From: DATJPD01 sp035506575
GTDB lineage: Bacteria > Pseudomonadota > Alphaproteobacteria > CACIAM-22H2
Length of the DNA stretch: 64,000 bases
NCBI GenBank assembly: GCA_035506575.1
Contig: DATJPD010000082.1
Location: forward strand, 62,001 to 126,000
Direction of reading: 5' to 3'
Below are positions 49,640 to 57,871 of the stretch, piece by piece (position 1 is the first letter of the stretch; every line of letters begins with the position of its first letter). Both the position numbers and the translations under genes were made by a program. The notes under the pieces were generated by a model. It worked only from the letters and a program-made list of their open reading frames with translations, was not told the DNA's origin and did not search any database.

Positions 49640-50713
49640 ATGGCCGCGAAACCCGCGATCGTCGTCTACGGGAACTGCGTCGGTGGGTTCCTGACCGGCC
49701 ATCTGCGCCAGATGCCGGCCGTGGTCGAGCATTACGACATCTACTGGTTCCGCAGCTTCGTCGCCCAGTCCAAGGGCGACGAGCCGCTCGACCTGGGGGC
49801 CCTCTCCCGCTGCGAAATCCTTCTCGAGCAGGTCGGCAATTTCCGCGACGACGTTCAGCGCCGCGGTGGCGCGCATTTTCGCGACATTCCCGTCCCGCCG
49901 AATTGCCGCCGCCTGCGCTTTCCGCCGCCGTTCATGAACACCTTGTGGCCGTTCGTGGCCTCGGATCCGCGCAGCGATTCGGCGGTTCGCCCGTGGATCG
50001 AAGAAGGGCCCTATCCGAGATACGTCTGTAACAGCCTCATTCTCGAGATCATGAAGGAGGAAAAAGACCCGGCGCGGGTGTACGAGAGGTTCAATGCCAT
50101 CCGCATCAAGGACAGGGTCGACCTCGACCGGCTGCATGCGTTGACGATGGCCAAAATCCGCGGCCTCGACCGCGACAGCGACGTGCGGCTCGGCGACTTC
50201 ATCGAGCGCAACTTCCAGACGCGGCGGCTGTTTCACATGCAGATCCACCCGGCCGGACCTGTGCTGCGCTACATATGCGAAGAGATTTTCGGCGCCCTCG
50301 GATTCTTGAACGCGCTGCCGGAGGGGCACCTCGACGAGATCGAGCACGGCCGCGGGCCTGGCGCTTACGATGCTCCGATCCACCCCGAGATCATCGAGCA
50401 TTTCGGCTTGGAGTGGGCACGCGATCTGTCGTATTGCCATTTTGCCGAGGGCTATTTCAGCTACGACGAGTTCATCCGCCGCTATATCCGGTTCGACTGG
50501 ACGCCCCTGCTCTACATCGGCGCGCATCTGGCCGCGAGGGACATGCTCCTGGAAGCCGAAGCGATTCTCGTCGAGGCGGCGCGCCGGCCCCATGCGCCGT
50601 CCTCGGTATTCCACAAGCTCGGGAACGTGCGTCAGCGTCTCGGCTGGCCCGACGCGGCGCGCGCGGCTTTTGTCGCGGCGGCGTACGCGCCGCGATCGTT
50701 CCATTATCTGTAG
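49640..50713 (+). CDS. WcbI-like protein, possible acyltransferase
   Basis: A 357-residue protein starting AIVVYGNCVGGFLTGHLRQM, an N-terminal GNC phrase as in the WcbI family of capsule-biosynthesis proteins, with further family-like pieces PFMNTLWPFVASDPRS and IHPAGPVLRYICEEIFGALG. The final ~70 residues look like TPR-type helical repeats (AARDMLLEAEAILVEAARRP). WcbI binds CoA and adds a side group to capsule sugar. Two bases separate it from the carrier gene, so it may accept the acyl chain from that ACP. Function inferred; family match moderate. Confidence 0.6.
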   Translation: MAAKPAIVVYGNCVGGFLTGHLRQMPAVVEHYDIYWFRSFVAQSKGDEPLDLGALSRCEILLEQVGNFRDDVQRRGGAHFRDIPVPPNCRRLRFPPPFMNTLWPFVASDPRSDSAVRPWIEEGPYPRYVCNSLILEIMKEEKDPARVYERFNAIRIKDRVDLDRLHALTMAKIRGLDRDSDVRLGDFIERNFQTRRLFHMQIHPAGPVLRYICEEIFGALGFLNALPEGHLDEIEHGRGPGAYDAPIHPEIIEHFGLEWARDLSYCHFAEGYFSYDEFIRRYIRFDWTPLLYIGAHLAARDMLLEAEAILVEAARRPHAPSSVFHKLGNVRQRLGWPDAARAAFVAAAYAPRSFHYL

Positions 50714-50727
50714 TGCCCGGCAGAGCC

Positions 50728-52623
50728 TCAGCCGCCAGCCCGACGTTGGCCGTCCGTCTCGCGCGAGTTTTGCCCAGACGCGATCTTCGCCGCCGCATTC
50801 AAGGCGTCGGACGATTCCCCAGGCCCTAAAGTCACGACACCGGGAAGCCGCGTTACGTCCTGATTTACGAAGTCGATTGGCAGAGCAGCGTCAGGAATGA
50901 TGTACCAGCCGTTCAGATAGCGCACGACCGTATGGCCGTCGAACGAGGCACGATCGGTCACAAGCGGCCGCGGCTCCGGCAGCTTATTGCCGAGCGGATT
51001 GACGAGGACAGCCGCAATGTCCGCCGTTCTCTCGGCAATGACGATACCCGTCGGATCGCTCAGGATCTGCTCGGGGTTGAACAAGCGGGTGGTTGGCAGC
51101 GCCACATACAACCCGCTCGTGAACAGGATATCGTAGTGGTCAAACGACGCCGCCACTTGCGGCGGCCAAAACAACCGGTGATCGAAGGTCGGTGTCGTGC
51201 GGGCAAACTGCGGTGACTCGGCCCGCGCCGCAAACGCCGCCGCAGCGCGGCCTGCGATCTGCGGCGTCAACTGAAGCAGATGATCCGGCGCACCCCCGGC
51301 ACCGGGCACGACCGGAGACAACGTAAGCTGGGCGCTGCGGGCGCGGAACTCCGCGACGCGGAACGCCGTCGCCGCAAGTTCATAGAGTTCTGCCTCAGCC
51401 GCGATACGTCCGGCCTCGAGCGCCCAGAAAAAGCTTTTGGTGCGCTTGATGACTCGCGATAAGGCGCCAGCTGCCTCGTCACGCTGTTCTTGCCGGATTA
51501 GGATGCGGGCCACCGCGAGCCACAAGTCTTCGCCCGTGGGGAGCGTCGCCAACCGTGCGACAATCTTGGCCCAGCTGGCGCCATCGAGCGAAAAGGCCGA
51601 ATCAAGATCCTTCACATCGCGGTGCAGGTACCCGGCGCGAAGGCCCGCCACCGCGCTTCGGAAAAGACGGTGATAGACCGCATGCGCGGTTCGTCCCGCG
51701 AGGATGCGGTCCAAGTCCAGCATATCGGCTGGAGCCCCGGCTAGCTGCTCGGCCCGCTCTTGAAGGCTCGCGCCATCTCCTGCGGCCGGCCTGAAGTTTT
51801 CCGCGTTCCAGAACAAGCGCCGATAGATCACCGCGTTGTCGTCCAGGCAGTTCGCGGCGACGCGTATCTCGACGGTGAGCCGGTCGCGATCGGGCCCCAG
51901 ATATGGCGACGCGTGAAGCTGCTGGGAATGGAAAACCAGCATGTCGCCGAACTGCAATGGGATTTGCCTCGCTTTGCCGTAGCCCCAGGTGTCCGCATCC
52001 GTAGGATCACCGACGTTCCGGCGCATCGGCACGTCCTGACGATAGCGCTCGGGAAACAGCACCAGCGAATTCCGTTCTTCTAGTGGATGCAATGGAAACC
52101 AAAAATTCAATTGATAGTGATAGTGAAAGACTGTGATGTCGCGGTGCGCGTCACCCCAGAAGACGCCTTGGAGCGCGCCTTCGGCTTCATTCGGATCGCC
52201 GGTGGCCGGCTCGTCGGGGGCGAACAAGTCCGAACGCGCCTGCGCCTGGTACACGTGGCGCGGCGCGACCATGCGGCTGAACCCGCAATCGATGAGAATC
52301 GGCTCGGGCAGCCCCAGCTGCCGGACTAGATCGACAAACAGGCAGCTCAAGAACCGGCTGTTGCGAAGATGGATCAGAGCCCGGTGAATGGCCGCGAACG
52401 CTTCCAGGTTCGGGAGCCGTCCGGTCCGGAATATCGCGTCCACCTCCTTCAACCGCGTGGTGCCATAACGCTGCGCGGTCAGCGCGCAAATGGTCGTGCG
52501 GATCTGTTGGATTTCCGGGACGTCGCGCAGGACAACGATCGCGTCTTGTTTGGAGAGAAGGTCGAAGACCGTCGCCCCGTCCGGATTGGGCTGACGCGCA
52601 TTCAGTTCGATGATGTGGACCAT
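50728..52623 (-). CDS. Three-part protein with Fe(II)/2OG oxygenase-like core
   Basis: A 631-residue protein not recognised as a whole. Residues 150-260 look like a double-stranded beta-helix oxygenase: HRD at 160-162 (WGDAHRDITVFHYHY) as HxD, FHSQQLHASPYL with His237, then an Arg at 248 or 254 (DRLTVEIRV) for 2-oxoglutarate. Residues 380-460 are helical repeats (LWLAVARILIRQEQRDEAAG), as in the neighbouring WcbI-like protein. The C-terminal 170 residues (FDHYDILFTSGLYVALPTTR...) are unplaced. It converges on the WcbI-like gene with a 14-base gap; no signal peptide. Confidence 0.6.
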   Translation of the reverse strand: MVHIIELNARQPNPDGATVFDLLSKQDAIVVLRDVPEIQQIRTTICALTAQRYGTTRLKEVDAIFRTGRLPNLEAFAAIHRALIHLRNSRFLSCLFVDLVRQLGLPEPILIDCGFSRMVAPRHVYQAQARSDLFAPDEPATGDPNEAEGALQGVFWGDAHRDITVFHYHYQLNFWFPLHPLEERNSLVLFPERYRQDVPMRRNVGDPTDADTWGYGKARQIPLQFGDMLVFHSQQLHASPYLGPDRDRLTVEIRVAANCLDDNAVIYRRLFWNAENFRPAAGDGASLQERAEQLAGAPADMLDLDRILAGRTAHAVYHRLFRSAVAGLRAGYLHRDVKDLDSAFSLDGASWAKIVARLATLPTGEDLWLAVARILIRQEQRDEAAGALSRVIKRTKSFFWALEAGRIAAEAELYELAATAFRVAEFRARSAQLTLSPVVPGAGGAPDHLLQLTPQIAGRAAAAFAARAESPQFARTTPTFDHRLFWPPQVAASFDHYDILFTSGLYVALPTTRLFNPEQILSDPTGIVIAERTADIAAVLVNPLGNKLPEPRPLVTDRASFDGHTVVRYLNGWYIIPDAALPIDFVNQDVTRLPGVVTLGPGESSDALNAAAKIASGQNSRETDGQRRAGG

Positions 52624-52773
52624 GGTCCCCCGCTGCCCAGCCTGTCGGCCGGGAGGTCATCGGCAGTCCCCCTGTTATCACCATTTTGGCCAAGTGTTCC
52701 TATTCCCTGTGGTTAACGGGACCGCCGAAGCCGTTAACCAATTGCAAAGCGGGGGCGCCGTAGACTCATCGCC

Positions 52774-53583
52774 ATGGTGGCGAAGTCTGTCCTCGCAGAC
52801 CTCAAGAAGTCGTCGAAAGTTCCGTCGAAACCCGCTGAAAAGGCTACGGAAAAGACGGCCGGCAAGCCTGCGCCCACAGCCGCCCCAAAGCCCGGCGACA
52901 AGGACCCCAAGAGCGTTAAAGCGGCGGCCGCTCTGCCCGACGCAGCCCTCCTCGATGACCAGGCAAGTGAGGGCGAAGCGCCGCCGCCGCCCGGCCGCCT
53001 CGCGGCGTGGCTGGCGCTTCTGCCGGCTGGCCGCAAACGGTGGCTGGTCCTGGGTGCAGGTGCCGGCGGCCTGATCGGCATGATCGCCGCCGCCGCGTTC
53101 GCCGCCTCGCATTTGCGCAATCCGCCGCCCCCGCCCGCACCCACCGCGTTCTCCGGGCGCGCCGTGGCGGTCGACGGCGCGACCGTGACCGTCGCCGGAC
53201 ACACCGTGCATCTCGAAGCCATCGAGGCTCCGCCCGCCTCGCTGATCTGCCGCGACGGCGCGTGGAAATATAACTGCGGCGAGCAGGCACGGCGGGCGCT
53301 CGACGCCGCGATCGGCAACGCGCCGGTCGACTGCGAACATCTTGTGTTCGCGGCCGATGGCCATGTCACGGCGCTGTGCCGGAACGATACCGGCCTCGAT
53401 CTTGCCGCAATTCAGGTGGAAAGTGGCTGGGCGGTCAACGACATGCGAACGTCCAGTCGCTACATCGCCGAAGAATCGCGCGCCGAGAGCTCCGGCAACG
53501 GTCTGTGGCGCAACGATTTCGCGCACCCCGAGCTCTGGCACGACGAGACGGCTCAAAGGCCGGCCGTGTCGAAGTCCCGTTAA
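52774..53583 (+). CDS. Membrane-anchored nuclease-like (SNase-fold) protein
   Basis: A 269-residue protein: a Lys/Pro/Ala-rich cytoplasmic part (residues 1-70), one membrane segment (KRWLVLGAGAGGLIGMIAAA), a proline linker and a C-terminal domain resembling the thermonuclease fold: AVAVDGATVTVAGHTVHLEA, IEAPPASLICRDGAWKYNCG, GHVTALCRNDTGLDLAAIQV, ESGWAVNDMRTSSRYIAEES. The first catalytic arginine of nucleases (RLxGIDAPE) reads VHLEAIEAPP here, so hydrolysis may be lost. Such membrane-anchored SNase-like proteins are widespread in alphaproteobacteria. Confidence 0.7.
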   Translation: MVAKSVLADLKKSSKVPSKPAEKATEKTAGKPAPTAAPKPGDKDPKSVKAAAALPDAALLDDQASEGEAPPPPGRLAAWLALLPAGRKRWLVLGAGAGGLIGMIAAAAFAASHLRNPPPPPAPTAFSGRAVAVDGATVTVAGHTVHLEAIEAPPASLICRDGAWKYNCGEQARRALDAAIGNAPVDCEHLVFAADGHVTALCRNDTGLDLAAIQVESGWAVNDMRTSSRYIAEESRAESSGNGLWRNDFAHPELWHDETAQRPAVSKSR

Positions 53584-53619
53584 CGATCTGCTAATTAACC
53601 ATCCTTCATATTTACGCCC

Positions 53620-53835
53620 ATGAACGCCATGCCGCCCAAGGCCATGCAGCCGCACCACGAGTCACCCACTCTCGCTCCGCTCTCGGCCGAGGACGCGTCG
53701 CTCGGTCGCCTGCGCTGGATCGTCGCCCTCGCCCTCACCGGGCTCATCATCGTGGGCGCCGCGTTCCAGCTCGGTCTCGCCAAGCTGCGATCGACCGACC
53801 AGCCCCTGCCCGCCGCCTCGGCCCAGAGCCGCTAG
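53620..53835 (+). CDS. Small single-pass membrane protein
   Basis: A 71-residue protein with one hydrophobic segment, LRWIVALALTGLIIVGAAFQ (residues about 32-51), a hydrophilic histidine- and proline-containing N-terminal part and a short polar tail. It follows the SNase-like membrane protein gene by 36 bases on the same strand and may be co-expressed. No known family. Confidence 0.55.
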   Translation: MNAMPPKAMQPHHESPTLAPLSAEDASLGRLRWIVALALTGLIIVGAAFQLGLAKLRSTDQPLPAASAQSR

Positions 53836-53838
53836 ACG

Positions 53839-53943
53839 TCAGGGCCGCTTCGGGATTTCGAGCCCGCGCTGCACCGCGGGTCGCGCGAGGCCGCGCTCGA
53901 GCCAGACCGACACGTGCGTCAGCGTATCGAGCGCGACGAGCTC
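53839..53943 (-). pseudogene. C-terminal remnant of a glutathione S-transferase
   Basis: A minus-strand frame reads ELVALDTLTHVSVWLERGLA then RPAVQRGLEIPKRP and stop (53839-53841). The phrase W(L/M)xRxLARPAVQRGLxIP is the standard ending of bacterial glutathione S-transferases. No GST N-terminus lies upstream: directly before it, in the same frame, comes the stop codon of the YffB-like gene (53944-53946). A larger gene was therefore lost by a deletion that left ~34 codons. Confidence 0.6.
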
Positions 53944-54297
53944 CTAACGAGTACCGATCGCCTGTGCGTAAACCTCGGGCCTGAAGCCTACGGTCAGCTT
54001 GCCGCCGATCTCGAGCACCGGACGCTTGATCATCGAGGGTTGCGCCAGCATGAGCGCGATCGCCTTGGCCTCGTCGAGGCCGGCCTTGCTCGGGTCGGGC
54101 AGCTTCTTGAACGTGGTGCCCTGGCGGTTGAGCAGCGTCTCCCAGCCGGCCTTCTTTGCCCAACCTTCGAGCACCGACCGCTCGATGCCCGCGATCTTGT
54201 AGTCGTGGAACTCGTACGCGATCTTGCGTGCGTCGAGCCACGACCGCGCCTTCTTCATCGTGTCGCAGTTCTTGATGCCGTAGATCGTGATCGCCAC
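53944..54297 (-). CDS. ArsC/Spx-family protein, YffB-like
   Basis: A 117-residue thioredoxin-fold protein starting with GTG at 54295-54297. ITIYGIKNCDTMKKARSWLD carries Cys11, with no second Cys in a CXXC; SMIKRPVLEIGGKLTVGFRP closes it. This matches the YffB subgroup of the ArsC/Spx family, whose members are proposed to use glutathione. It differs from the arsC at 2730-3071 (GIKNCDT against HNPKCGT). Its stop is followed in frame by a GST remnant. Confidence 0.8.
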   Translation of the reverse strand: MAITIYGIKNCDTMKKARSWLDARKIAYEFHDYKIAGIERSVLEGWAKKAGWETLLNRQGTTFKKLPDPSKAGLDEAKAIALMLAQPSMIKRPVLEIGGKLTVGFRPEVYAQAIGTR

Positions 54298-54319
54298 TGC
54301 CCCGCTCCCGTCTGTAGCC

Positions 54320-54784
54320 CTATGCGACGTCGAGCTCGACCACGTTCGCCGTGACCGAACCGCTCGCGATCTCGAGCTCCGCAACGGCGATCGGCAGCCT
54401 GAACCGGCGCGGACCGGCGCTTCCCGGATTGACGTAGAGCACTCCATGGCGCGTCTGGACCGCGGGCTTGTGCGAGTGACCGGACACCACGACCTGGAAC
54501 CCCGATGCCACGGGATCGAGATCAAGCTCGGCCAGGTCATGAATGACGTAGATGGAGATGCCGCCGACCTGGAGAACCTGCGAGTCCGCAATCGCATTTG
54601 CCCAAGCGCCGTCGTCGTTGTTGCCGCGCACCGCCGTCACCGGCGCCAGCGCGTTCAGCTCTCTGAGGATGGTGTCGTCTCCAATATCGCCGGCATGAAC
54701 GATGACATCGCTCCCGCGCAGGAATGCCACGGCCTCGGGCCGCAACAGACTGTGCGTATCGGAGATGAGTCCGACGCGCGCCAT
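54320..54784 (-). CDS. Metallophosphoesterase (YfcE/MJ0936-like)
   Basis: A 154-residue calcineurin-like phosphoesterase. Metal-binding motifs are visible in order: VGLISDTHS, VIVHAGDIGDD, VRGNNDDG, VIHDLAELD and VVSGHSHKP with a final LYVNPGSAGPRR. The family includes small phosphodiesterases such as YfcE and eukaryotic Vps29. It lies between the DUF2277-type gene and the YffB-like gene on the same strand; substrate unknown. Confidence 0.88.
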   Translation of the reverse strand: MARVGLISDTHSLLRPEAVAFLRGSDVIVHAGDIGDDTILRELNALAPVTAVRGNNDDGAWANAIADSQVLQVGGISIYVIHDLAELDLDPVASGFQVVVSGHSHKPAVQTRHGVLYVNPGSAGPRRFRLPIAVAELEIASGSVTANVVELDVA

Positions 54785-54827
54785 GACGTGCAGCTTCTCA
54801 CACCCTCGCCGGCAACGGACCGTCTGC

Positions 54828-55109
54828 TCACGCCGAGGCCGGCCGACCAAACCGCTCGGCCGCGCGCTGGCGGGCCTTTTTCGCCTCCTCCTCGCGATTA
54901 CGCGGCAAGGCGCTCGTCTCCAGCCGGTCGATGAGGCGGCGGGCGACTTTGAACACCTCCTCGACCGCATCGCCAAAGGCGGCTTCGTTGGCCTTCGAGG
55001 GCGCGGTGAAGCCGCTCAGCTTGCGCACGAACTGGAGTGACGCGGCGCGCACCTCCTCGTCGGTCGCCGGCGGCTCGAAATTGAACAGCGTCTTGATGCT
55101 GCGGCACAT
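54828..55109 (-). CDS. DUF2277-family protein
   Basis: A 93-residue protein starting MCRSIKTLFNFEPPATDEEV and RAASLQFVRKLSGFTAPSKA, the DUF2277 signature. The body is helical (EVFKVARRLIDRLETSA) with a basic, disordered tail. Its function is unknown. The start at 55109 is chosen because the MCRxIKTLFNF start is invariant in the family. A frame opening further upstream (from 55203) is out of phase with it. Confidence 0.82.
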   Translation of the reverse strand: MCRSIKTLFNFEPPATDEEVRAASLQFVRKLSGFTAPSKANEAAFGDAVEEVFKVARRLIDRLETSALPRNREEEAKKARQRAAERFGRPASA

Positions 55110-55234
55110 GGTCCTGCTCCTCCGCAATGGTCCAGCTCGGCCACCCCACCTCGTCGCCGGGCAGGAACAGTGAGAATCGGATCGCGGTCTCCATCTGGCT
55201 CACTCCCGGAGCCTACGACGAAATGGTCTACGCT

Positions 55235-56896
55235 TCATCCCCCTGCACCCTGCGAACCGCCCGGGTGAAGACCCGGCGCCTCCTGGCCCGTGCGCGCCAC
55301 ATATTCGGTGTAGCCGCCGCCGAACTGATGAACGCCGTCGGGAGTCAGTTCCAGCACCCGGTTCGAGAGCGCGGCCAGGAAGCGGCGGTCATGCGACACG
55401 AACAGCATGGTGCCCTCGAAGTCCGCCAATGCGGCGACCAGCATTTCCTTCGTCGCCATATCCAGATGGTTCGTCGGTTCGTCGAGGACCAAAAAGTTCG
55501 GCGGGTCGAACAGCATCTTGGCCATGACCAGGCGCGCCTTCTCGCCGCCCGACAGCACGCGGCAGGTCTTCTCGACATCGTCGCCCGAGAAGCCGAAGCA
55601 GCCGGCCAGCGTACGCAAGGCACCTTGCCCGGCGCGCGGGAAGGACTTGTCCAGCGAGTCGAACACCGTGTCGTCGCCGTCCAGGAGGTCCATCGAGTGC
55701 TGGGCGAAATAGCCCATCCGCACGCTGCCGCCGAGGGTCACCGTGCCCTCGTCGGGCGCGGTCTCACCTGCCGCCAGCTTCAGCAACGTGGATTTCCCCG
55801 CACCGTTGGCACCCAGGACGCACCAGCGTTCCTTCCGGCGCACCTGGAAATCGAGCCCGGCGTAGATCGTCTGGCTGCCATAGCGCTTGTGAACGTTGCG
55901 GAAGCTCGCCACGTCATCTCCCGAGCGCGGCGGCGGGCGGAATTCAAATCGCACGGTCTGACGACGCCGGGGCGGCTCCACCCGTTCGATCTTGTCCAGC
56001 TTCTTCACCCGGCTCTGCACCTGTGCCGCGTGAGAGGCACGCGCCTTGAAGCGCTCGATGAACTTGATCTCCTTGGCGAGCATCGCCTGCTGGCGCTCGA
56101 ATTGCGCCTGGCGCTGCTTCTCGTACAGCGCACGCTGCTGGTCGTAGAAATCGTAATCGCCCGAATAGCTCGTGAGCGCCCCGCCGTCGATCTCCACGAC
56201 CCTGCCGACGATGCGGTTCATGAACTCGCGATCGTGCGAGGTCATCAGCAACGCCCCGTCATAGCTCTTGAGGAAGGCTTCCAGCCAGATCAGGCTCTCG
56301 AGGTCCAGATGGTTGCTCGGTTCGTCCAGCAACATCCCGTCGGGCCGCATCAGCAGGATGCGGGCGAGCGCCACACGCATCTTCCAGCCGCCGGACAGCA
56401 GGCCCACGTCGGCGTCCATTCGCTCCTGGCCGAAGCTCAGGCCCGCGAGCACTTCCCGCGCGCGGGCCTCCAGCGCATAGCCATCCAGCTCCTGGAAGCG
56501 CGCCTGCACTTCGCCGTAGCGCTCGACGATGGCGTCCATGTCGCCGGCCCATTCCGAATCAACCAGGTCCGGATCGACCATCGCCGCCTCGAGCTTGGCC
56601 ATTTCGGCGGCCAGCGCGCTCACCGGCCCCACGCCATCCATCACCGCCGCGACCGCACTCCGGCCCCGCATGTCGCCGACATCCTGGCTGAAATAGCCGA
56701 TCGTCATGCCGGTCTCGACCACCACCTGGCCGTCGTCTGGCCGTTCCTCGCCGGCGATCATCCGGAACAGCGTCGTCTTGCCGGCGCCGTTCGGCCCGAC
56801 AAGCCCCACCTTCTCTCCCTTCTGGATGCTCATCGACGCGTCGATGAACAGGATCTGATGGCCGTTCTGCTTGCTGATGTTGTCGAGACGAATCAT
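55235..56896 (-). CDS. ABC-F family ATPase
   Basis: A 553-residue tandem ATPase without membrane domain. The first domain has GLVGPNGAGKTTLFRMIAGE, LSFGQERMDADVGLLSGGWK, MLLDEPSNHLDLESLIWLEA; then the ABC-F linker (QFERQQAMLAKEIKFIERFK); then GANGAGKSTLLKLAAGE, RVLSGGEKARLVMAKML and FLVLDEPTNHLDMATKEMLV. Members act on the ribosome (EttA, YbiT, YheS types). The start at 56896 is MIRLDNISKQNGHQILF. No resistance gene context. Confidence 0.92.
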   Translation of the reverse strand: MIRLDNISKQNGHQILFIDASMSIQKGEKVGLVGPNGAGKTTLFRMIAGEERPDDGQVVVETGMTIGYFSQDVGDMRGRSAVAAVMDGVGPVSALAAEMAKLEAAMVDPDLVDSEWAGDMDAIVERYGEVQARFQELDGYALEARAREVLAGLSFGQERMDADVGLLSGGWKMRVALARILLMRPDGMLLDEPSNHLDLESLIWLEAFLKSYDGALLMTSHDREFMNRIVGRVVEIDGGALTSYSGDYDFYDQQRALYEKQRQAQFERQQAMLAKEIKFIERFKARASHAAQVQSRVKKLDKIERVEPPRRRQTVRFEFRPPPRSGDDVASFRNVHKRYGSQTIYAGLDFQVRRKERWCVLGANGAGKSTLLKLAAGETAPDEGTVTLGGSVRMGYFAQHSMDLLDGDDTVFDSLDKSFPRAGQGALRTLAGCFGFSGDDVEKTCRVLSGGEKARLVMAKMLFDPPNFLVLDEPTNHLDMATKEMLVAALADFEGTMLFVSHDRRFLAALSNRVLELTPDGVHQFGGGYTEYVARTGQEAPGLHPGGSQGAGG

Positions 56897-57069
56897 GAGG
56901 TCGTGCTGGCTGGAAGAGGCGGAGGCGATTCTAACCCGGGCCAAGGCGCCGGAACGCGCGCTATACCACGCCACGGGATGCGATCGAACCGGCAAATTCA
57001 GATCGGGAGAATGTCCGTATTTGCGGCCCTGCTCCGCTGATTCCCACTCGACTGATGAGCATCTCCATC

Positions 57070-57657
57070 TCACCGAGGGTCGGAGCGGCTTAATGCGCGT
57101 TCAATTCTCCTGTCAGGTACGAGCCACGCTAGGGCCACCAGGACATAAAGCCCGAATGCAATCCAAGGCAGATAGAACGCCAATCCGATGCCGAGCAAAT
57201 AAACCAGCGGAGACAGCGCGCCTTTGAGATCCGGGCCTAATTCAGATCGAAGCGGCGACCCGGGCGGCTCGATCGCCAAGATTCTGCCCTGCAATATTTT
57301 GTAGGCCAGAGCCCCCATCAGGAGCACCGAGCCATACAGCGCCGTGGGCAAGGGTGCGAAGTTGTTTCCTCCCATCCAGTCGGTAACGAACGGGATGAGC
57401 GACAACCAGAACAGCAAATGCAAGTTCGCCCACATGATCGACGCATTGATGAGGTTACAGGCCGCGAACAGATGATGGTGGTTGTTCCAGTAAATACCGA
57501 CATAGGTGAAGCTGAGGACATAACTGACAAGCACCGGCCAATCCTTGGACAGCGCTCGAAGATCCGCGCCGCTCGGAGTTTTCAACTCCAGCACCGTGAT
57601 GGTGATGATGATGGCGATCACGCCGTCGCTGAATGCGAGGATGCGATCCTTATCCAT
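57070..57657 (-). CDS. TMEM175-type potassium channel protein
   Basis: A 195-residue membrane protein. The N-terminal DRILAFSDGVIAIIITITVL with LELKTP carries the RxxxFSDGV motif of bacterial TMEM175 channels (DUF1211). Further segments include VSYVLSFTYVGIYWNNHHHLF and SIMWANLHLLFWLSLIPFV with a conserved WxNHH. Six membrane segments can be seen in one repeat, so it would form a tetramer. Its start overlaps the truncated gene just upstream (57650-57838). Confidence 0.87.
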   Translation of the reverse strand: MDKDRILAFSDGVIAIIITITVLELKTPSGADLRALSKDWPVLVSYVLSFTYVGIYWNNHHHLFAACNLINASIMWANLHLLFWLSLIPFVTDWMGGNNFAPLPTALYGSVLLMGALAYKILQGRILAIEPPGSPLRSELGPDLKGALSPLVYLLGIGLAFYLPWIAFGLYVLVALAWLVPDRRIERALSRSDPR

Positions 57658-57838
57658 GACCGAGCGCTTGATTGATGGACCGGTCGCGCGAATGCGTAAA
57701 GCCCCATGGTATCGCCGTCTTGGCGGCGGTGACAGTCGCTTCGGACGCAAACAATTCGCTGAAAACCGTCGAGAGCCAGAAAGACGTAATGGTGAGGAGC
57801 GCGACCGCGCCAGCGACCGGATGAATGATTTTGAGCAT
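57650..57838 (-). pseudogene. N-terminal stub of a small membrane protein
   Basis: A 62-codon frame opens MLKIIHPVAGAVALLTITSF with WLSTVFSELFASEATV and then AAKTAIPWGF, the start of a common four-helix membrane protein in proteobacteria (usually over 100 residues, continuing with another hydrophobic helix after IPWG). Here the sequence changes abruptly after IPWGF to a hydrophilic tail THSRDRSINQ and ends inside the TMEM175 start. The downstream half has been lost. Confidence 0.55.
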
Positions 57839-57871
57839 GGATTGACTGCCGCTCCTGCAAACTTGCTTGCA

